From: Paludibacteraceae bacterium
Lineage (GTDB): Bacteria; Bacteroidota; Bacteroidia; Bacteroidales; Paludibacteraceae
Assembly: GCA_024401645.1 (NCBI GenBank)
Contig: JAKSKR010000001.1
Location: 109,108-173,107, forward strand
DNA length: 64,000 nt
Direction: 5' to 3'
The stretch's first letter is position 1. Every line of letters begins with the position of its first letter. The position numbers and the translations under genes are program-made. The notes under the pieces are model-generated. The model made no database searches. It was not told where the DNA came from and saw only the letters and a program-made list of their open reading frames with translations. This document shows positions 45,906 through 54,809 of this stretch, piece by piece.

Positions 45906-47072
45906 ATGGCAAAGATTCTAGTAATAGACGATGAGCGCAGCATTCGCAGCGTGATGAAGGAAGCGCTTGAAATGGAGCAACACAAGGTAACTTGTGCTGA
46001 AGACGGTTTCAAGGGCCTCGACTGTCTGAAAGCCGAAAAATATGACTTGGTGTTTTCCGACATCAAGATGGAAGGCATGGACGGTATAGAAGTCCTAGAG
46101 AAGATTAAGGAAATGTATCCCGAAATGTCTGTTGTCATGATTTCGGGCCACGGTAACATAGAAACTGCGGTTGAATGCTTGAAGAAGGGCGCTTTCGACT
46201 ATTTGGAAAAGCCTTTCGACCTAAACCGCTTGGTGGTGTGTGCACGTAATGCCCTGCAGCATACCAACCTGGTGGTCGAAACCAAGGTCTTGAAGAAACA
46301 GGTTGCCAAAACCAACAAGATGGTGGGCGAGTCGCCTGCCATTAACCACTTGCGTGAGATTATTGAACGCGTTGCCCCTACCGATGCCCGCGTACTCATC
46401 ACCGGTGAAAACGGTACTGGTAAGGAGGTTGTTGCTCGTCAACTCTTCGAGTTGAGCAATCGTAACAAGGGCCCATTCGTTGAGGTTAACTGTGCTGCCA
46501 TTCCACCAGAATTGATTGAAAGTGAATTGTTCGGTCATGAAAAGGGCTCCTTTACATCGGCATTGAAACAACACATTGGTAAGTTTGAGCAGGCCGATGG
46601 CGGTACCTTGTTCTTGGACGAGATTGGCGACATGAGCCTGTCGGCACAGACAAAGGTGTTGCGCGCCTTGCAAGAAAACGAGATTACCCGCGTTGGTGGC
46701 GACAAGGCCATTAAGGTGAATGTGCGTGTGCTTGCGGCAACTAATAAAGACCTTCGTAAGGAAATTGAGAATGGTAATTTCCGTGAAGACCTTTATCACC
46801 GTCTCAGCGTAATTCCTATTCACGTTCCACCTTTGCGTGAACGTACCGAAGATATTCCGCTTTTGGTAAACTTCTTCTGCGAAAACATTTGCAGCGACCA
46901 GGGCGTTCCGCCTCGTGTCTTTAAAGATGACGCTATTGAAGAATTGAAAAAATACAAGTGGACGGGTAACATTCGTGAGTTGCACAACGTGGTTGAGCGT
47001 CTCATCATCCTTTGTTCTTCTACCATCACGGTCGACGACGTTAAGGCATATGCAACACCAACGTTCTTGTAA
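45906..47072 (+). CDS. Sigma-54-dependent response regulator (NtrC-like) without HTH tail
   Basis: 388 residues. Receiver domain with acidic pair Asp8-Asp9, phosphoacceptor Asp52, Ser80 and Lys102; AAA+ domain with Walker A GENGTGKE (167-174), sigma-54 contact loop GSFTSA (214-219; GAFTGA in most other phyla), Walker B GTLFLDE (233-239) and arginine-finger region REDLYHRL. The protein ends at ITVDDVKAYATPTFL, just after the AAA+ lid, so the Fis-type DNA-binding HTH found in NtrC is missing. It would therefore act without specific enhancer binding or through a partner. No sensor kinase is adjacent. It is itself behind a sigma-54-type promoter, which suggests positive autoregulation. Confidence 0.92.
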   Translation: MAKILVIDDERSIRSVMKEALEMEQHKVTCAEDGFKGLDCLKAEKYDLVFSDIKMEGMDGIEVLEKIKEMYPEMSVVMISGHGNIETAVECLKKGAFDYLEKPFDLNRLVVCARNALQHTNLVVETKVLKKQVAKTNKMVGESPAINHLREIIERVAPTDARVLITGENGTGKEVVARQLFELSNRNKGPFVEVNCAAIPPELIESELFGHEKGSFTSALKQHIGKFEQADGGTLFLDEIGDMSLSAQTKVLRALQENEITRVGGDKAIKVNVRVLAATNKDLRKEIENGNFREDLYHRLSVIPIHVPPLRERTEDIPLLVNFFCENICSDQGVPPRVFKDDAIEELKKYKWTGNIRELHNVVERLIILCSSTITVDDVKAYATPTFL

Positions 47073-47102
47073 GGCACATTATTCACACTAGATAATAAAA
47101 TC

Positions 47103-47144
47103 CCCTCTAACTCTTTTAGAAAGGAAGAATTAGAGGGAATTTTT
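47103..47144 (+). terminator. Terminator of the DUF3108-activator unit
   Basis: 8-bp stem CCCTCTAA/TTAGAGGG with a 19-base loop, then AATTTTTC, 30 bases past the activator stop. Confidence 0.75.
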
Positions 47145-47150
47145 CTGTTA

Positions 47151-47159
47151 AAACCTTTA
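47151..47159 (+). repeat. Target-site duplication, left copy
   Basis: AAACCTTTA, directly abutting the left inverted repeat; the same nine bases abut the right one at 48271-48279. Confidence 0.85.
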
Positions 47160-47205
47160 GTATGCATCCAAATTGAAAAAAACTATCAAATTGGACGTTT
47201 ACATA
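47160..47205 (+). repeat. Left terminal inverted repeat of the element
   Basis: 46 bases; differs from the reverse complement of 48225-48270 at three positions (12, 23 and 41). Confidence 0.9.
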
Positions 47206-47339
47206 TGGAAGGAAATGGTAGTGTTACAAACCAAGATGACAAATATAATTTTATGAATTATTATATCGATTCAAAAAACGCTCAAGCAAGAGCATATCAA
47301 GTATTACAAATTCACCAATATAACCTAAAAAGATTATGA
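47205..47339 (+). CDS. Small ORF in the element, overlapping the cargo gene start
   Basis: 44 codons from the ATG at 47205, ending at a TGA that overlaps the ATG of the next gene (ATGA), which suggests translational coupling. The frame also stays open upstream through the whole inverted repeat, so it could be the 3' end of a longer gene captured by the element. Polar, Asn/Gln-rich, no signal or known motif (starts MEGNGSVTNQDDKYNF). I do not recognise it. Confidence 0.4.
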   Translation: MEGNGSVTNQDDKYNFMNYYIDSKNAQARAYQVLQIHQYNLKRL

Positions 47340-48202
47340 AAAAGATTTCTTTAATATTATTGATAGTTATAATATTCAGTGATGTATTTTCACGAGAAAC
47401 AAACGCAAAGGAATGTGGTCAGCGCAACAATAAAGAATTGAGTGATTTTCACAAGATGTTATTTTCTTCAGAAATGGATTCGGTAGAGAGTATGTATGGT
47501 AATATGTCAGTTTTGTGTAGAAAGAAACTTGTAGATTATATGCTTGATAGTATTCTGTTGAAAGAAAAGACTCCATTGTCAATTTATGAACGGTATGAAG
47601 TATTTTTAGGGGATAATGTTAATTATAATGACTATACATACGAACAAAAAGAAAAATTGATGAGGGTTTTAAATCAAAAATATAGTTTCGGAATAGGACA
47701 TCTTTTTCTTCAATTTCGTGATACTATATTTAATAATCAATTCAAAAAAATATTAGAGACCCAAAAACTTGAGGCGTTTGAAATTTTTCAAATAAAGAGA
47801 ATATTATTTCGAGGTAATGATAAGGATATAATTTCAGATTGGAGTAAAAGTCTCGACAAAATGGTAGAAGATAAAGAGTCCACATCGATTGAAAAGTCTA
47901 TTATGTTAAGTGATATTGTCGAAGGGAATGAAAATCTTTCTACACAATTGTATTCAATAGTATGTAAGTATCCTAATAAATACATATTTGTTGGAAATTC
48001 TTACAAGGACGAATATGTCTATGAATCATTGTTGCTATGCGTCATTCGAAATTTGCAGAAAAAGGGATGTTTGAAAGTTGATTTGTTGGAAGGGCTTATT
48101 AAAGAAAAACAAGAAGATAATGTGTATTATAACTTTTCTGAAATAAAGAGGAAGGAACTTTTAAGAGTTCTGAAACAAGGGGAATGTTTGAAAAAGAGAT
48201 GA
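47336..48202 (+). CDS. Exported hypothetical protein, cargo of the element
   Basis: 288 residues with a signal peptide (MKKISLILLIVIIFSDVFS). The mature part is charged and largely helical (e.g. SDFHKMLFSSEMDSVESMYG, YTYEQKEKLMRVLNQKY, SDWSKSLDKMVEDKESTS), with three cysteines in the first third and the middle, and no membrane segment. Codon use is strongly AT-biased compared with folE and the activator on either side, which fits recent arrival. I do not recognise the family and propose no function. Stop is TGA. Confidence 0.75.
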   Translation: MKKISLILLIVIIFSDVFSRETNAKECGQRNNKELSDFHKMLFSSEMDSVESMYGNMSVLCRKKLVDYMLDSILLKEKTPLSIYERYEVFLGDNVNYNDYTYEQKEKLMRVLNQKYSFGIGHLFLQFRDTIFNNQFKKILETQKLEAFEIFQIKRILFRGNDKDIISDWSKSLDKMVEDKESTSIEKSIMLSDIVEGNENLSTQLYSIVCKYPNKYIFVGNSYKDEYVYESLLLCVIRNLQKKGCLKVDLLEGLIKEKQEDNVYYNFSEIKRKELLRVLKQGECLKKR

Positions 48203-48224
48203 TTGCAACAATCATATAATTACT

Positions 48225-48270
48225 TATGTGAACGTCCAATTTGATAGATTTTTTCAATATGGATGCATAC
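48225..48270 (-). repeat. Right terminal inverted repeat of the element
   Basis: Inverted partner of 47160-47205. Confidence 0.9.
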
Positions 48271-48279
48271 AAACCTTTA
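48271..48279 (+). repeat. Target-site duplication, right copy
   Basis: AAACCTTTA, same as 47151-47159. Confidence 0.85.
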
Positions 48280-48289
48280 TCTGCTCAAA

Positions 48290-48334
48290 ATCAAAGAAGG
48301 TGCATTTCATAATCTTGTTATGATGCACCTTCTT
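48290..48334 (-). terminator. Terminator of the SPOR-folE operon
   Basis: 11-bp outer stem AAGAAGGTGCA/TGCACCTTCTT with an inner TCATAA/TTATGA stem, then TGATTTTG on the minus strand; 19 bases past the folE stop. Confidence 0.85.
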
Positions 48335-48352
48335 GTTATGTGTCTTGTTTCC

Positions 48353-48964
48353 TTACTTGTTTGCAATAAGGTTCATAAATTCGTCGCGTGTTGCCTTTGA
48401 GTTGAACACGCCAGTAAAGTCGCTAGTAGTGGTAACGCTGTGCATCTTTTCAATGCCGCGCATCTGCATGCACATGTGTTGTGCTTCTAGTACAACCATT
48501 ACGCCTTGTGGTTCTAGCACTTCGTGTATGCATTCCTTAATTTGTGTGGTAAGGCGTTCCTGAATTTGCAAGCGGCGAGAAAGAATTTCAACAACGCGGG
48601 CAATCTTGCTCAAACCTGTTATTTTACCTTGCGGAATGTAGGCAACGTGTGCCTTGCCGAAGAAAGGAAGCATGTGGTGCTCGCAAAGCGAGAAGAAGTC
48701 GATGTCTTTAACAATGACCATCTGATTGTAATCCTCGTTAAAGATTGCCGATTTCAGCACATCCTTTGGATCAATCTTGTAGCCGTAAGTCAAGTATTGC
48801 ATCGACTTCGCAACACGTTCTGGGGTCTTAATTAGGCCTTCTCGGTCAACATCTTCGCCCAATAGGTCAATCACCGTCTTAATGTGGGGTTTCAGGGCTT
48901 CTGTAACCTCTGCGGTAGGGTACTTAACCTTGTCCCATGGTTTCATCTGTAACTCGTCTGCCAT
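48353..48964 (-). CDS. folE: GTP cyclohydrolase I
   Basis: Converts GTP to 7,8-dihydroneopterin triphosphate, first step of folate synthesis. Seen: 203 residues; zinc site CEHHMLPF (Cys94, His96-His97) and the second Cys in [10 protein letters not shown], plus [23 protein letters not shown], the family signature. Begins two bases after the stop of the hypothetical gene upstream and shares its transcript. Cytoplasmic homodecamer. Confidence 0.96.
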   Translation of the reverse strand: MADELQMKPWDKVKYPTAEVTEALKPHIKTVIDLLGEDVDREGLIKTPERVAKSMQYLTYGYKIDPKDVLKSAIFNEDYNQMVIVKDIDFFSLCEHHMLPFFGKAHVAYIPQGKITGLSKIARVVEILSRRLQIQERLTTQIKECIHEVLEPQGVMVVLEAQHMCMQMRGIEKMHSVTTTSDFTGVFNSKATRDEFMNLIANK

Positions 48965-48966
48965 AA

Positions 48967-49902
48967 TTATTTTATTTCAAGTGTTCTTGCTATGCTTTTG
49001 AAGGTTGCCATGTTTTTTTCAATCTCGGCATTCGAATTTGCCAAGAATACGAAAATATGGTCTTTGCTGAAGGTGACAGTCATATAAGATTTTGCACCAG
49101 AGCTTTTAGCGACATTGAATTCAAACGCCTTTTTGCCGTTTATTTCAATCTGCTTGCCTTTCGAAATCTTGTCGTTTCTTTCTATTAGGCTGTTTGTTAT
49201 CTTTTTAGCTTCTTTCTTGTGTTGCTTTACGTCAACTTTGTCTTTGATGGTCAAAACCTGGAAGTAGTTTTCCTTGCCTTCTTTTTGTTCTTCCAAGTGG
49301 TTGCCGCTTTTAGTAAACAAGGTTAGCATCAATCCCGTATTTTCAGTCTTAAAGCCATTGCTTTCAATGCTGAAGAGAGAGTTGTTGTATTTGTTATTGC
49401 TAGCATTGTCTGCAATAGGACCGGTGTAGACAATAGATAGCAAGCTGCGTTCAATCTTGTTAATGTTAGTCGTGTCGGTAAGTTTGCAGGTTCCAACCAC
49501 ATACATTGGTTTTGGAGTAGCAAGGTAAAGGGTCTGTTCCATTTTACCTTTGTAGGCTCTTTTACGAAGATTCGCACTTGTGTTGTTGATGTTGTAATTG
49601 GTGTAGCCCGAATCATTAACGTAGAATGATGTGCTGATGTCTTGTATAGGCTGGTCAATTGATATTTCAGCCTCGTCCACTTCATTCTCAAATTTGGTCA
49701 TGAAATTGGCCTTGGTTTGCTTATAACCGGTGTTGGGTAGAACAATGGCATAGTCGAAACCCTCAATTGCAGTGTGCTTAACCGTCTTCGTGTTGAAGAT
49801 GGTTATTTCGTTCAAGGCCTCTAATTCTTGTGCCCCTACACTTATAGGATTTAAGACTTGAGAAAGGAGTAATGTAGTGAATATGAATAATGCTCTCTTC
49901 AT
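48967..49902 (-). CDS. Exported hypothetical protein
   Basis: 311 residues with a signal peptide ending near VGAQ. The body is beta-rich with several Asn-rich turns ([25 protein letters not shown]) and a C-terminal domain ([46 protein letters not shown]) that looks like the family of proteins measuring fit to a small strand-helix fold, as in PsbP/MOG1-type domains; that likeness is weak. Shares its last base with the start of the SPOR gene's stop, so the two are tightly coupled. Confidence 0.7.
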   Translation of the reverse strand: MKRALFIFTTLLLSQVLNPISVGAQELEALNEITIFNTKTVKHTAIEGFDYAIVLPNTGYKQTKANFMTKFENEVDEAEISIDQPIQDISTSFYVNDSGYTNYNINNTSANLRKRAYKGKMEQTLYLATPKPMYVVGTCKLTDTTNINKIERSLLSIVYTGPIADNASNNKYNNSLFSIESNGFKTENTGLMLTLFTKSGNHLEEQKEGKENYFQVLTIKDKVDVKQHKKEAKKITNSLIERNDKISKGKQIEINGKKAFEFNVAKSSGAKSYMTVTFSKDHIFVFLANSNAEIEKNMATFKSIARTLEIK

Positions 49903-50372
49903 TATTTGCCTTCAAAATCGGGGTTAAACACTTCGCTGTCGCGCACAATGTAGATGTCGCCTTCCCATTTGCTGAAGTCGTTCTTCAGCTTGTTAGCAAC
50001 AATTAAGGCATCGGCGTGGGTCCTGAAATCGCCTACTTTCAACTTCCAGAAAGGGGAAGAGAATGTAAGGTAGGTCTCTAGCTCGGGATATTTAGCCCTA
50101 ATGCTGGCTTCGCGCAACGAAGCGTCATCTTTCGACTTTTTCTGCTGGTTTCCCATGAAAACTTGCACACGGTAGCCCGAATAGGTCAACTGCTTCTTGT
50201 TAGCCCATTCTGCCTTCTTCATGTCGAGTAGGGTTCTTATTTCCGACGATTGGTTGACCGTAACTTCACCTTGGCCTTCTTTCTTGCTTTTAAGTTCAGA
50301 AAGGATGTCGTCTGCAAATGCAGAATTGGTGGCCATTGCCAATACCATTAATATTGATGTAACAAACTTCAT
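49902..50372 (-). CDS. SPOR-domain protein
   Basis: 156 residues with a signal peptide (MKFVTSILMVLAMATNSAFA). C-terminal SPOR fold from about residue 62: GYRVQVFMGNQQKKSKDDASLREASIRAKYPELETY truncated by WKLKVGDFRTHADALIVANKLKNDF. Known: SPOR domains bind denuded peptidoglycan at division sites. First gene of the SPOR-hypothetical-folE operon; promoter at 50397-50404. Confidence 0.85.
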   Translation of the reverse strand: MKFVTSILMVLAMATNSAFADDILSELKSKKEGQGEVTVNQSSEIRTLLDMKKAEWANKKQLTYSGYRVQVFMGNQQKKSKDDASLREASIRAKYPELETYLTFSSPFWKLKVGDFRTHADALIVANKLKNDFSKWEGDIYIVRDSEVFNPDFEGK

Positions 50373-50396
50373 TGATTTCTATCTTTTTATCATTTA

Positions 50397-50404
50397 CAAA
50401 GATA
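50397..50404 (-). promoter_or_regulatory. SPOR-folE operon promoter, -7 box
   Basis: Minus-strand TATCTTTG (TAnnTTTG), 25 bases upstream of the SPOR gene start. Confidence 0.6.
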
Positions 50405-50474
50405 ACGAAACTGCGGTTATAACTTTACATCTCGGTGTCGTTTAATTGACACGAAAGTTGAGTTTGCTGTCTGT

Positions 50475-51395
50475 TTAGTATTCATTTTGCTGAATGAACT
50501 TCAGTTGCTGCTCTAGCATTTCTACCTTCTTCATGTAGAAACCTGCTTCCTTTGCCATGGCAATGGGGTTGCTGTATATGCCTTTTATTTCCATTGCACG
50601 GTGGTTGTCGTAGTCTAGGCGCATGCTTGGGGCATACGGTTCCATCTTGTCGGTGTTGTGCAGCATTTTCTGTACAAAGTCATCTTTTATGTTCGCACCG
50701 CAAGCCCTGGCGCCGGCAACCGTTTCTTCCATCAGTTCGGTAACAAGTTGTCTCGAAGCCTTGTCGTTCATTAGCTTGTCGGTAGTGGTGCGCAACACCA
50801 CTGTAAGTCCGTTGTAGGGAATGTTCCAAACCAGCTTTCTCCATCTGAAGGTCTTTAGGTCGTCGCCTTGGGTGTAGGGTACGCCTGCGCCTTCAAAGTC
50901 AGCCTTTATCTGGTCGGCTACGGCGTGGTCATATTTGTTGTTGAGGTAGGCGGTTGTAAGGGCTCCATAGTCGGCATGCACAATGTGACCGGGGCTAACC
51001 CTCGATGAGCAGATGAAAGCCATGCCGCCAGCTATGGTCACGTTTGGAAATGAGGCTGAAAGTTCTTCTTCGAAACCCAAACCGTTTTGAATGAGCATAA
51101 TGATGGTGTCCTCCTTAATAATGGGAGTCAACATCTCTTGCAATTGGTGGTTTTGGGTTGTTTTTAGACAAACAAACACAACGTCGCACTTTGGCATGTC
51201 GGCGGTGTTGTTGTAAAGGTTCATGTTGTTAAGATGAAAGTCGCCATTAACCGATTTCACGTCAAGGCCGTGTTCCTTCACGTAGTCATATTCGCTGTGG
51301 TAAAGGAAGTGGACGTCGTGTCCGGCTAGTGCAAGTTTTCCACCGTAATAGCCGCCTATGGCACCTGTTCCAATAATTGCATATTTTAATTCCAT
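50475..51395 (-). CDS. panE: 2-dehydropantoate 2-reductase (ketopantoate reductase)
   Basis: NADPH-dependent reduction of ketopantoate to pantoate, for pantothenate and CoA. Seen: 306 residues from the ATG at 51395; Rossmann motif GTGAIGGYYGGKLA at residues 9-22; CLKTTQNHQ; the catalytic Lys in FRWRKLVWNIPYNGL; and SMRLDYDNHRAMEIKGI with the substrate-binding Glu. The frame extends to 51464, but the extra residues are not family-like and would start close to the secDF terminator. Assignment to panE rather than another ApbA-family enzyme is likely, not certain. Confidence 0.88.
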   Translation of the reverse strand: MELKYAIIGTGAIGGYYGGKLALAGHDVHFLYHSEYDYVKEHGLDVKSVNGDFHLNNMNLYNNTADMPKCDVVFVCLKTTQNHQLQEMLTPIIKEDTIIMLIQNGLGFEEELSASFPNVTIAGGMAFICSSRVSPGHIVHADYGALTTAYLNNKYDHAVADQIKADFEGAGVPYTQGDDLKTFRWRKLVWNIPYNGLTVVLRTTTDKLMNDKASRQLVTELMEETVAGARACGANIKDDFVQKMLHNTDKMEPYAPSMRLDYDNHRAMEIKGIYSNPIAMAKEAGFYMKKVEMLEQQLKFIQQNEY

Positions 51396-51470
51396 ACTCG
51401 TCTTTTTTACAAAAATACTCAATTCTATTGTCTTTATTCCCCTGCTTGCGAATAATTGAGCCATGTTGCA

Positions 51471-51505
51471 AACAAAAAGCCAAGGCCCTTGCGAACCTTG
51501 GCTTT
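51471..51505 (-). terminator. Terminator of secDF
   Basis: 10-bp perfect stem AAAGCCAAGG/CCTTGGCTTT, 10-base loop, TTGTTTGC tail on the minus strand, 22 bases past the secDF stop. Confidence 0.85.
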
Positions 51506-51526
51506 AATATCGGGTAATTCTGTTTA

Positions 51527-54500
51527 TTACTTAACTGTAATATCAGTAGTTTCTTCTGCCTTTTTAGCGGCAGCTTCTTCAGCGGCAATTTCCTTTGTGC
51601 TCTTTTCTGCCTTTCTACCCAAAATGAAGCGGGCAATAGGAGATGCAATGAAAATTGAAGAGTAAGTACCGAAGATGATACCTAGCAACATTGCGAAGAT
51701 GAAACCACGAATGGTTGCACCACCGAAACAGAAGATGATAAGCAATACGATACCAGATGACAATGAAGTACTGAAGGTACGGCTAAGGGTTGAACCCAAA
51801 GCGGCGTTAAATACCTTTGTCTGGTTATCGTTAGGGTATAGCTTACGGTATTCACGAATACGGTCGAAGATGACTACAGTATCGTTGATTGAGTAACCGA
51901 TCACTGTCAAGATTGCGGCAATGAACGACTGGTCAATTTCCATTGAGAATGGAGCCAACTTATAGAATAGTGAGAATGCACCGAAGATGAGGATGGTGTC
52001 GTGTACCAATGATGCAATTGAACCTGTAGAGAATGCAACGTCGCGGAAACGGAACAACAAATATGCGAAGATGCCGATCAATGCAAATAGAACGGCCCAT
52101 ACGGCGTGAATCAAAATGTCGTGTGCCATTGTTGCACCAACCTTTGCAGAACTCTGGATGCCGTAAGTTGAGTTGTCGTCAACACCTGCAAGTTGAGCTG
52201 CACCGTTGTTGTCTCTAACATAGCGCTGAACGAACTGGTCTTTTGAAACACCATTGAACTTGCTCTTCAAGCAATCGAAGAGAAGTGCTTCAATTTCGTT
52301 ATCTACGTTTTCAGAATTGTCATCAATCTTGTAGTTGGTAGAGATACGAACTTGATTAGATTCGCCGATGGTGATTACGCTGTTGCCGCTACCTACGAAT
52401 GAAGCGTCAATCAAGCCCTTGATTTCTTCGGTAGAAACTTCGTTTTCGAAACGAACAATATAGTTGCGACCACCAGTAAAGTCGATACCTCTGTTCAAAC
52501 CGTTAATGCCGAACAATGAGATAAGTGAAATAACGACTAATATGGCTGAAATGCCCATGAAGGTCTTACTCTTGCCCATGAAATCGAACTGAACATTCTG
52601 GAACCAGTTTTTAGTGATGTTGGTTGTGAATGTAAGGTCGTTGTACTTGTTGCTCTTCAACAAGTGTTCGAAGATAAGACGGCTTACAAGCAATGCTGTG
52701 AACAAAGAACACAACAAACCGATAATCAAGGTAGTTGCGAAACCCTTGATAGGACCTGTACCGAACAAGAACAAGATGATACCTGTTAGGATAGAGGTGA
52801 AGTTAGAGTCGAAGATGGCACTGTAAGAGTTTGAATAACCATTGCTGAGTGCTTCCTTAACGTTTTTGGTGTCGCCTTGTGCCTTAAGTTCTTCACGTGT
52901 GCGCTCGTAAATCAATACGTTAGCATCGACCGCCATACCCAAGGTCAATACAATACCGGCAATACCTGGCAATGTAAGAACTGCGCTGAACGAAGCCAAT
53001 ACACCAAAAATAAGAACTACGTTGCAAATCAAAGCGATATCGGCAACGATACCTGGAGTCTTGCCATAATAGAAAATCATGTAGACAAGAATCATGAAGA
53101 AGGCAACGATGAATGAGATGAAACCGCTAGTGATGGCTTCCTGACCAAGTGAAGGACCAACAACGTCTTCCTGTGCAATGCGTGCAGGAGCTGGCATCTT
53201 ACCAGATACCAAAACGTTAGCCAAGTCCTTTGCTTCTTCTGGAGTGAAGTCGCCAGTGATTGAAGAACGACCACCAGGAATTTCACCATTTACACGTGGG
53301 TATGAATAAACATAACCGTCGAGGACGATTGCAACACAGTTGCCTACGTTGTCGCGAGTAAGGTTAGCCCATTTGCGAGCACCTTCTGCGTTCATGGTCA
53401 TGCTTACGTTTGCATTTACAGAGTTCTGGTCGAAGTCTGCCTTTGCGTCGGTAACAACGTCACCGGTCAAAGAAGGCTTAACGCCCTTACCCTTTGCTGC
53501 CTTAAGGGCAATCAAGGTATATCTTTCTACTGGAGTACCGTCTGCCATCTTGAATTCCATTGGCTTGATGCACCAGCTTGGAATGATGGTGTTAGGGAAG
53601 ATCTTCTTTTCTACGCCTTTTCTGAAGTATTCAGAAATTTTAGCGGTGTCGGCTGCACTAGCATAACCGATGATTGGGCTTTCGATATACTGACCCTGGT
53701 TTACGTTGACCTGCAAAAGTGCGAAGAGTGGGTTTTCTTCGGCAAACTTCTTCATGTCTTCAGCATTGGCTGCCGAAGCGCTGTCTTGACCACCAATCTT
53801 TGACAACAAGTCGTCGTTTCCTGCGTTGGTAGAGTCTGCAGAAACTTCTTCTTTAGTTTTAGCAGCTTCAGCTTTAGAGTCGGCCTGGCCTTCCTTCAAC
53901 TTCTGACCTGCAACTTCGCTACGAAGCATGGTGTTGAGGGCCTGCAACTTGTTGGCAATGGCAGGAAGCTTTTCAGTTTCCCAGAATTCAAGGTTTGCAG
54001 AACCCTGAAGCAACTTACGAACACGTTCTGGCTCCTTTACGCCTGGCATTTCAATCAACACACGGTTTGAACCGGTCAAACGCTGAATGTTTGGCTGAAT
54101 GACACCGAAACGGTCAATACGGTTACGAAGTACGTTGAATGAGTTGTCGATGGCGATATCGATGTCTTCTGCGAGAACCTTGATGACTTCTTCGTCAGTA
54201 GCATCTTTCTTGATCTTTGCCTTTGTTGATGAGTTAGAGAAGTAGAATGCCAAACCCTTGTCAGAGTTCTTCTTCATTTCCTTTACGAAAAGGTCAAGAT
54301 ACTGTGACTGGCTAGACTTTTGTGCTTCGTCGGCATCCTTGATAGATTTTACGAATTCAGCTTCTTCACTCTTGTTGCCTGCAAGGGCCTTAAGAATGTC
54401 AGGAACCGATACTTCCATAACTACGTTCATACCACCCTTCAAGTCCAAGCCGAGGCTTAACTCTCTTTCGCGGCAATCTTTAACGGTGTATCCGAAGAAG

Positions 54501-54685
54501 TAACCGTTCCAAACTTTCTCTGATGACACAGAGTCGAGGAAAGCGTTGTATTTAGCATTGCTTCCTTGAGCATAAGCTTCCGCCTTACTTTCGTAATTGT
54601 GCGAAATAATGCTGAAAGAAAGGTAATAAATACATACCAAGGCCAATAACGCTGTTATGAACTTGATAAATCCTTTGTTTTGCAT
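51527..54685 (-). CDS. secDF: SecDF protein translocase accessory fusion
   Basis: 1052 residues joining SecD and SecF, which pull exported proteins across the inner membrane using proton motive force. Seen: an N-terminal helix, the SecD signature LGLDLKGGMNVVMEVSVPD, the large periplasmic P1 domain (RNRIDRFGVIQPNIQR, with an Ala/Glu-rich insertion around residues 265-315), the membrane block VLTLGMAVDANVLIYERTREE, then the SecF half from about 690 (INGLNRGIDFTGGRNYIV, IGYSINDTVVIFDRIREYRK), ending in a Lys/Glu/Ala tail. Promoter at 54738-54745. Twelve membrane segments expected. Confidence 0.96.
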   Translation of the reverse strand: MQNKGFIKFITALLALVCIYYLSFSIISHNYESKAEAYAQGSNAKYNAFLDSVSSEKVWNGYFFGYTVKDCRERELSLGLDLKGGMNVVMEVSVPDILKALAGNKSEEAEFVKSIKDADEAQKSSQSQYLDLFVKEMKKNSDKGLAFYFSNSSTKAKIKKDATDEEVIKVLAEDIDIAIDNSFNVLRNRIDRFGVIQPNIQRLTGSNRVLIEMPGVKEPERVRKLLQGSANLEFWETEKLPAIANKLQALNTMLRSEVAGQKLKEGQADSKAEAAKTKEEVSADSTNAGNDDLLSKIGGQDSASAANAEDMKKFAEENPLFALLQVNVNQGQYIESPIIGYASAADTAKISEYFRKGVEKKIFPNTIIPSWCIKPMEFKMADGTPVERYTLIALKAAKGKGVKPSLTGDVVTDAKADFDQNSVNANVSMTMNAEGARKWANLTRDNVGNCVAIVLDGYVYSYPRVNGEIPGGRSSITGDFTPEEAKDLANVLVSGKMPAPARIAQEDVVGPSLGQEAITSGFISFIVAFFMILVYMIFYYGKTPGIVADIALICNVVLIFGVLASFSAVLTLPGIAGIVLTLGMAVDANVLIYERTREELKAQGDTKNVKEALSNGYSNSYSAIFDSNFTSILTGIILFLFGTGPIKGFATTLIIGLLCSLFTALLVSRLIFEHLLKSNKYNDLTFTTNITKNWFQNVQFDFMGKSKTFMGISAILVVISLISLFGINGLNRGIDFTGGRNYIVRFENEVSTEEIKGLIDASFVGSGNSVITIGESNQVRISTNYKIDDNSENVDNEIEALLFDCLKSKFNGVSKDQFVQRYVRDNNGAAQLAGVDDNSTYGIQSSAKVGATMAHDILIHAVWAVLFALIGIFAYLLFRFRDVAFSTGSIASLVHDTILIFGAFSLFYKLAPFSMEIDQSFIAAILTVIGYSINDTVVIFDRIREYRKLYPNDNQTKVFNAALGSTLSRTFSTSLSSGIVLLIIFCFGGATIRGFIFAMLLGIIFGTYSSIFIASPIARFILGRKAEKSTKEIAAEEAAAKKAEETTDITVK

Positions 54686-54737
54686 TTTTTTAAGTTACTA
54701 TTTATTAATTGATATTTTTACATTTTGTTACAAGATG

Positions 54738-54745
54738 CAAAAATA
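54738..54745 (-). promoter_or_regulatory. secDF promoter, -7 box
   Basis: Minus-strand TATTTTTG (TAnnTTTG), 53 bases upstream of the secDF start. Confidence 0.6.
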
Positions 54746-54809
54746 ATGTTTTTTTGTTTTTATTCTTTTTTTTAGTGTGTGTTTTTTGCAAGATGTGCCA
54801 AATTAGGGG

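Larger units (their letters stand above)
47160..48270. mobile_element. 1.1-kb transposase-free element with 46-bp inverted repeats and a cargo gene
   Basis: The ends 47160-47205 and 48225-48270 are inverted repeats matching at 43 of 46 positions, both beginning GTATGCATCC from the outside. A 9-bp direct duplication (AAACCTTTA) flanks the pair, the mark of a transposition event. The element sits between the terminators of two converging genes. Inside are a 44-codon ORF and a 288-residue exported-protein gene; no transposase or recombinase is present, so it would need one in trans. The content is clearly more AT-rich than the flanking genes. Confidence 0.85.

Noticed and set aside
54785..54803. 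Minus-strand TTGGCAC...TTGCA before secDF
   Set aside because: Only 8 bases between GG and GC, which sigma-54 does not accept; a normal -7 box exists at 54738-54745.
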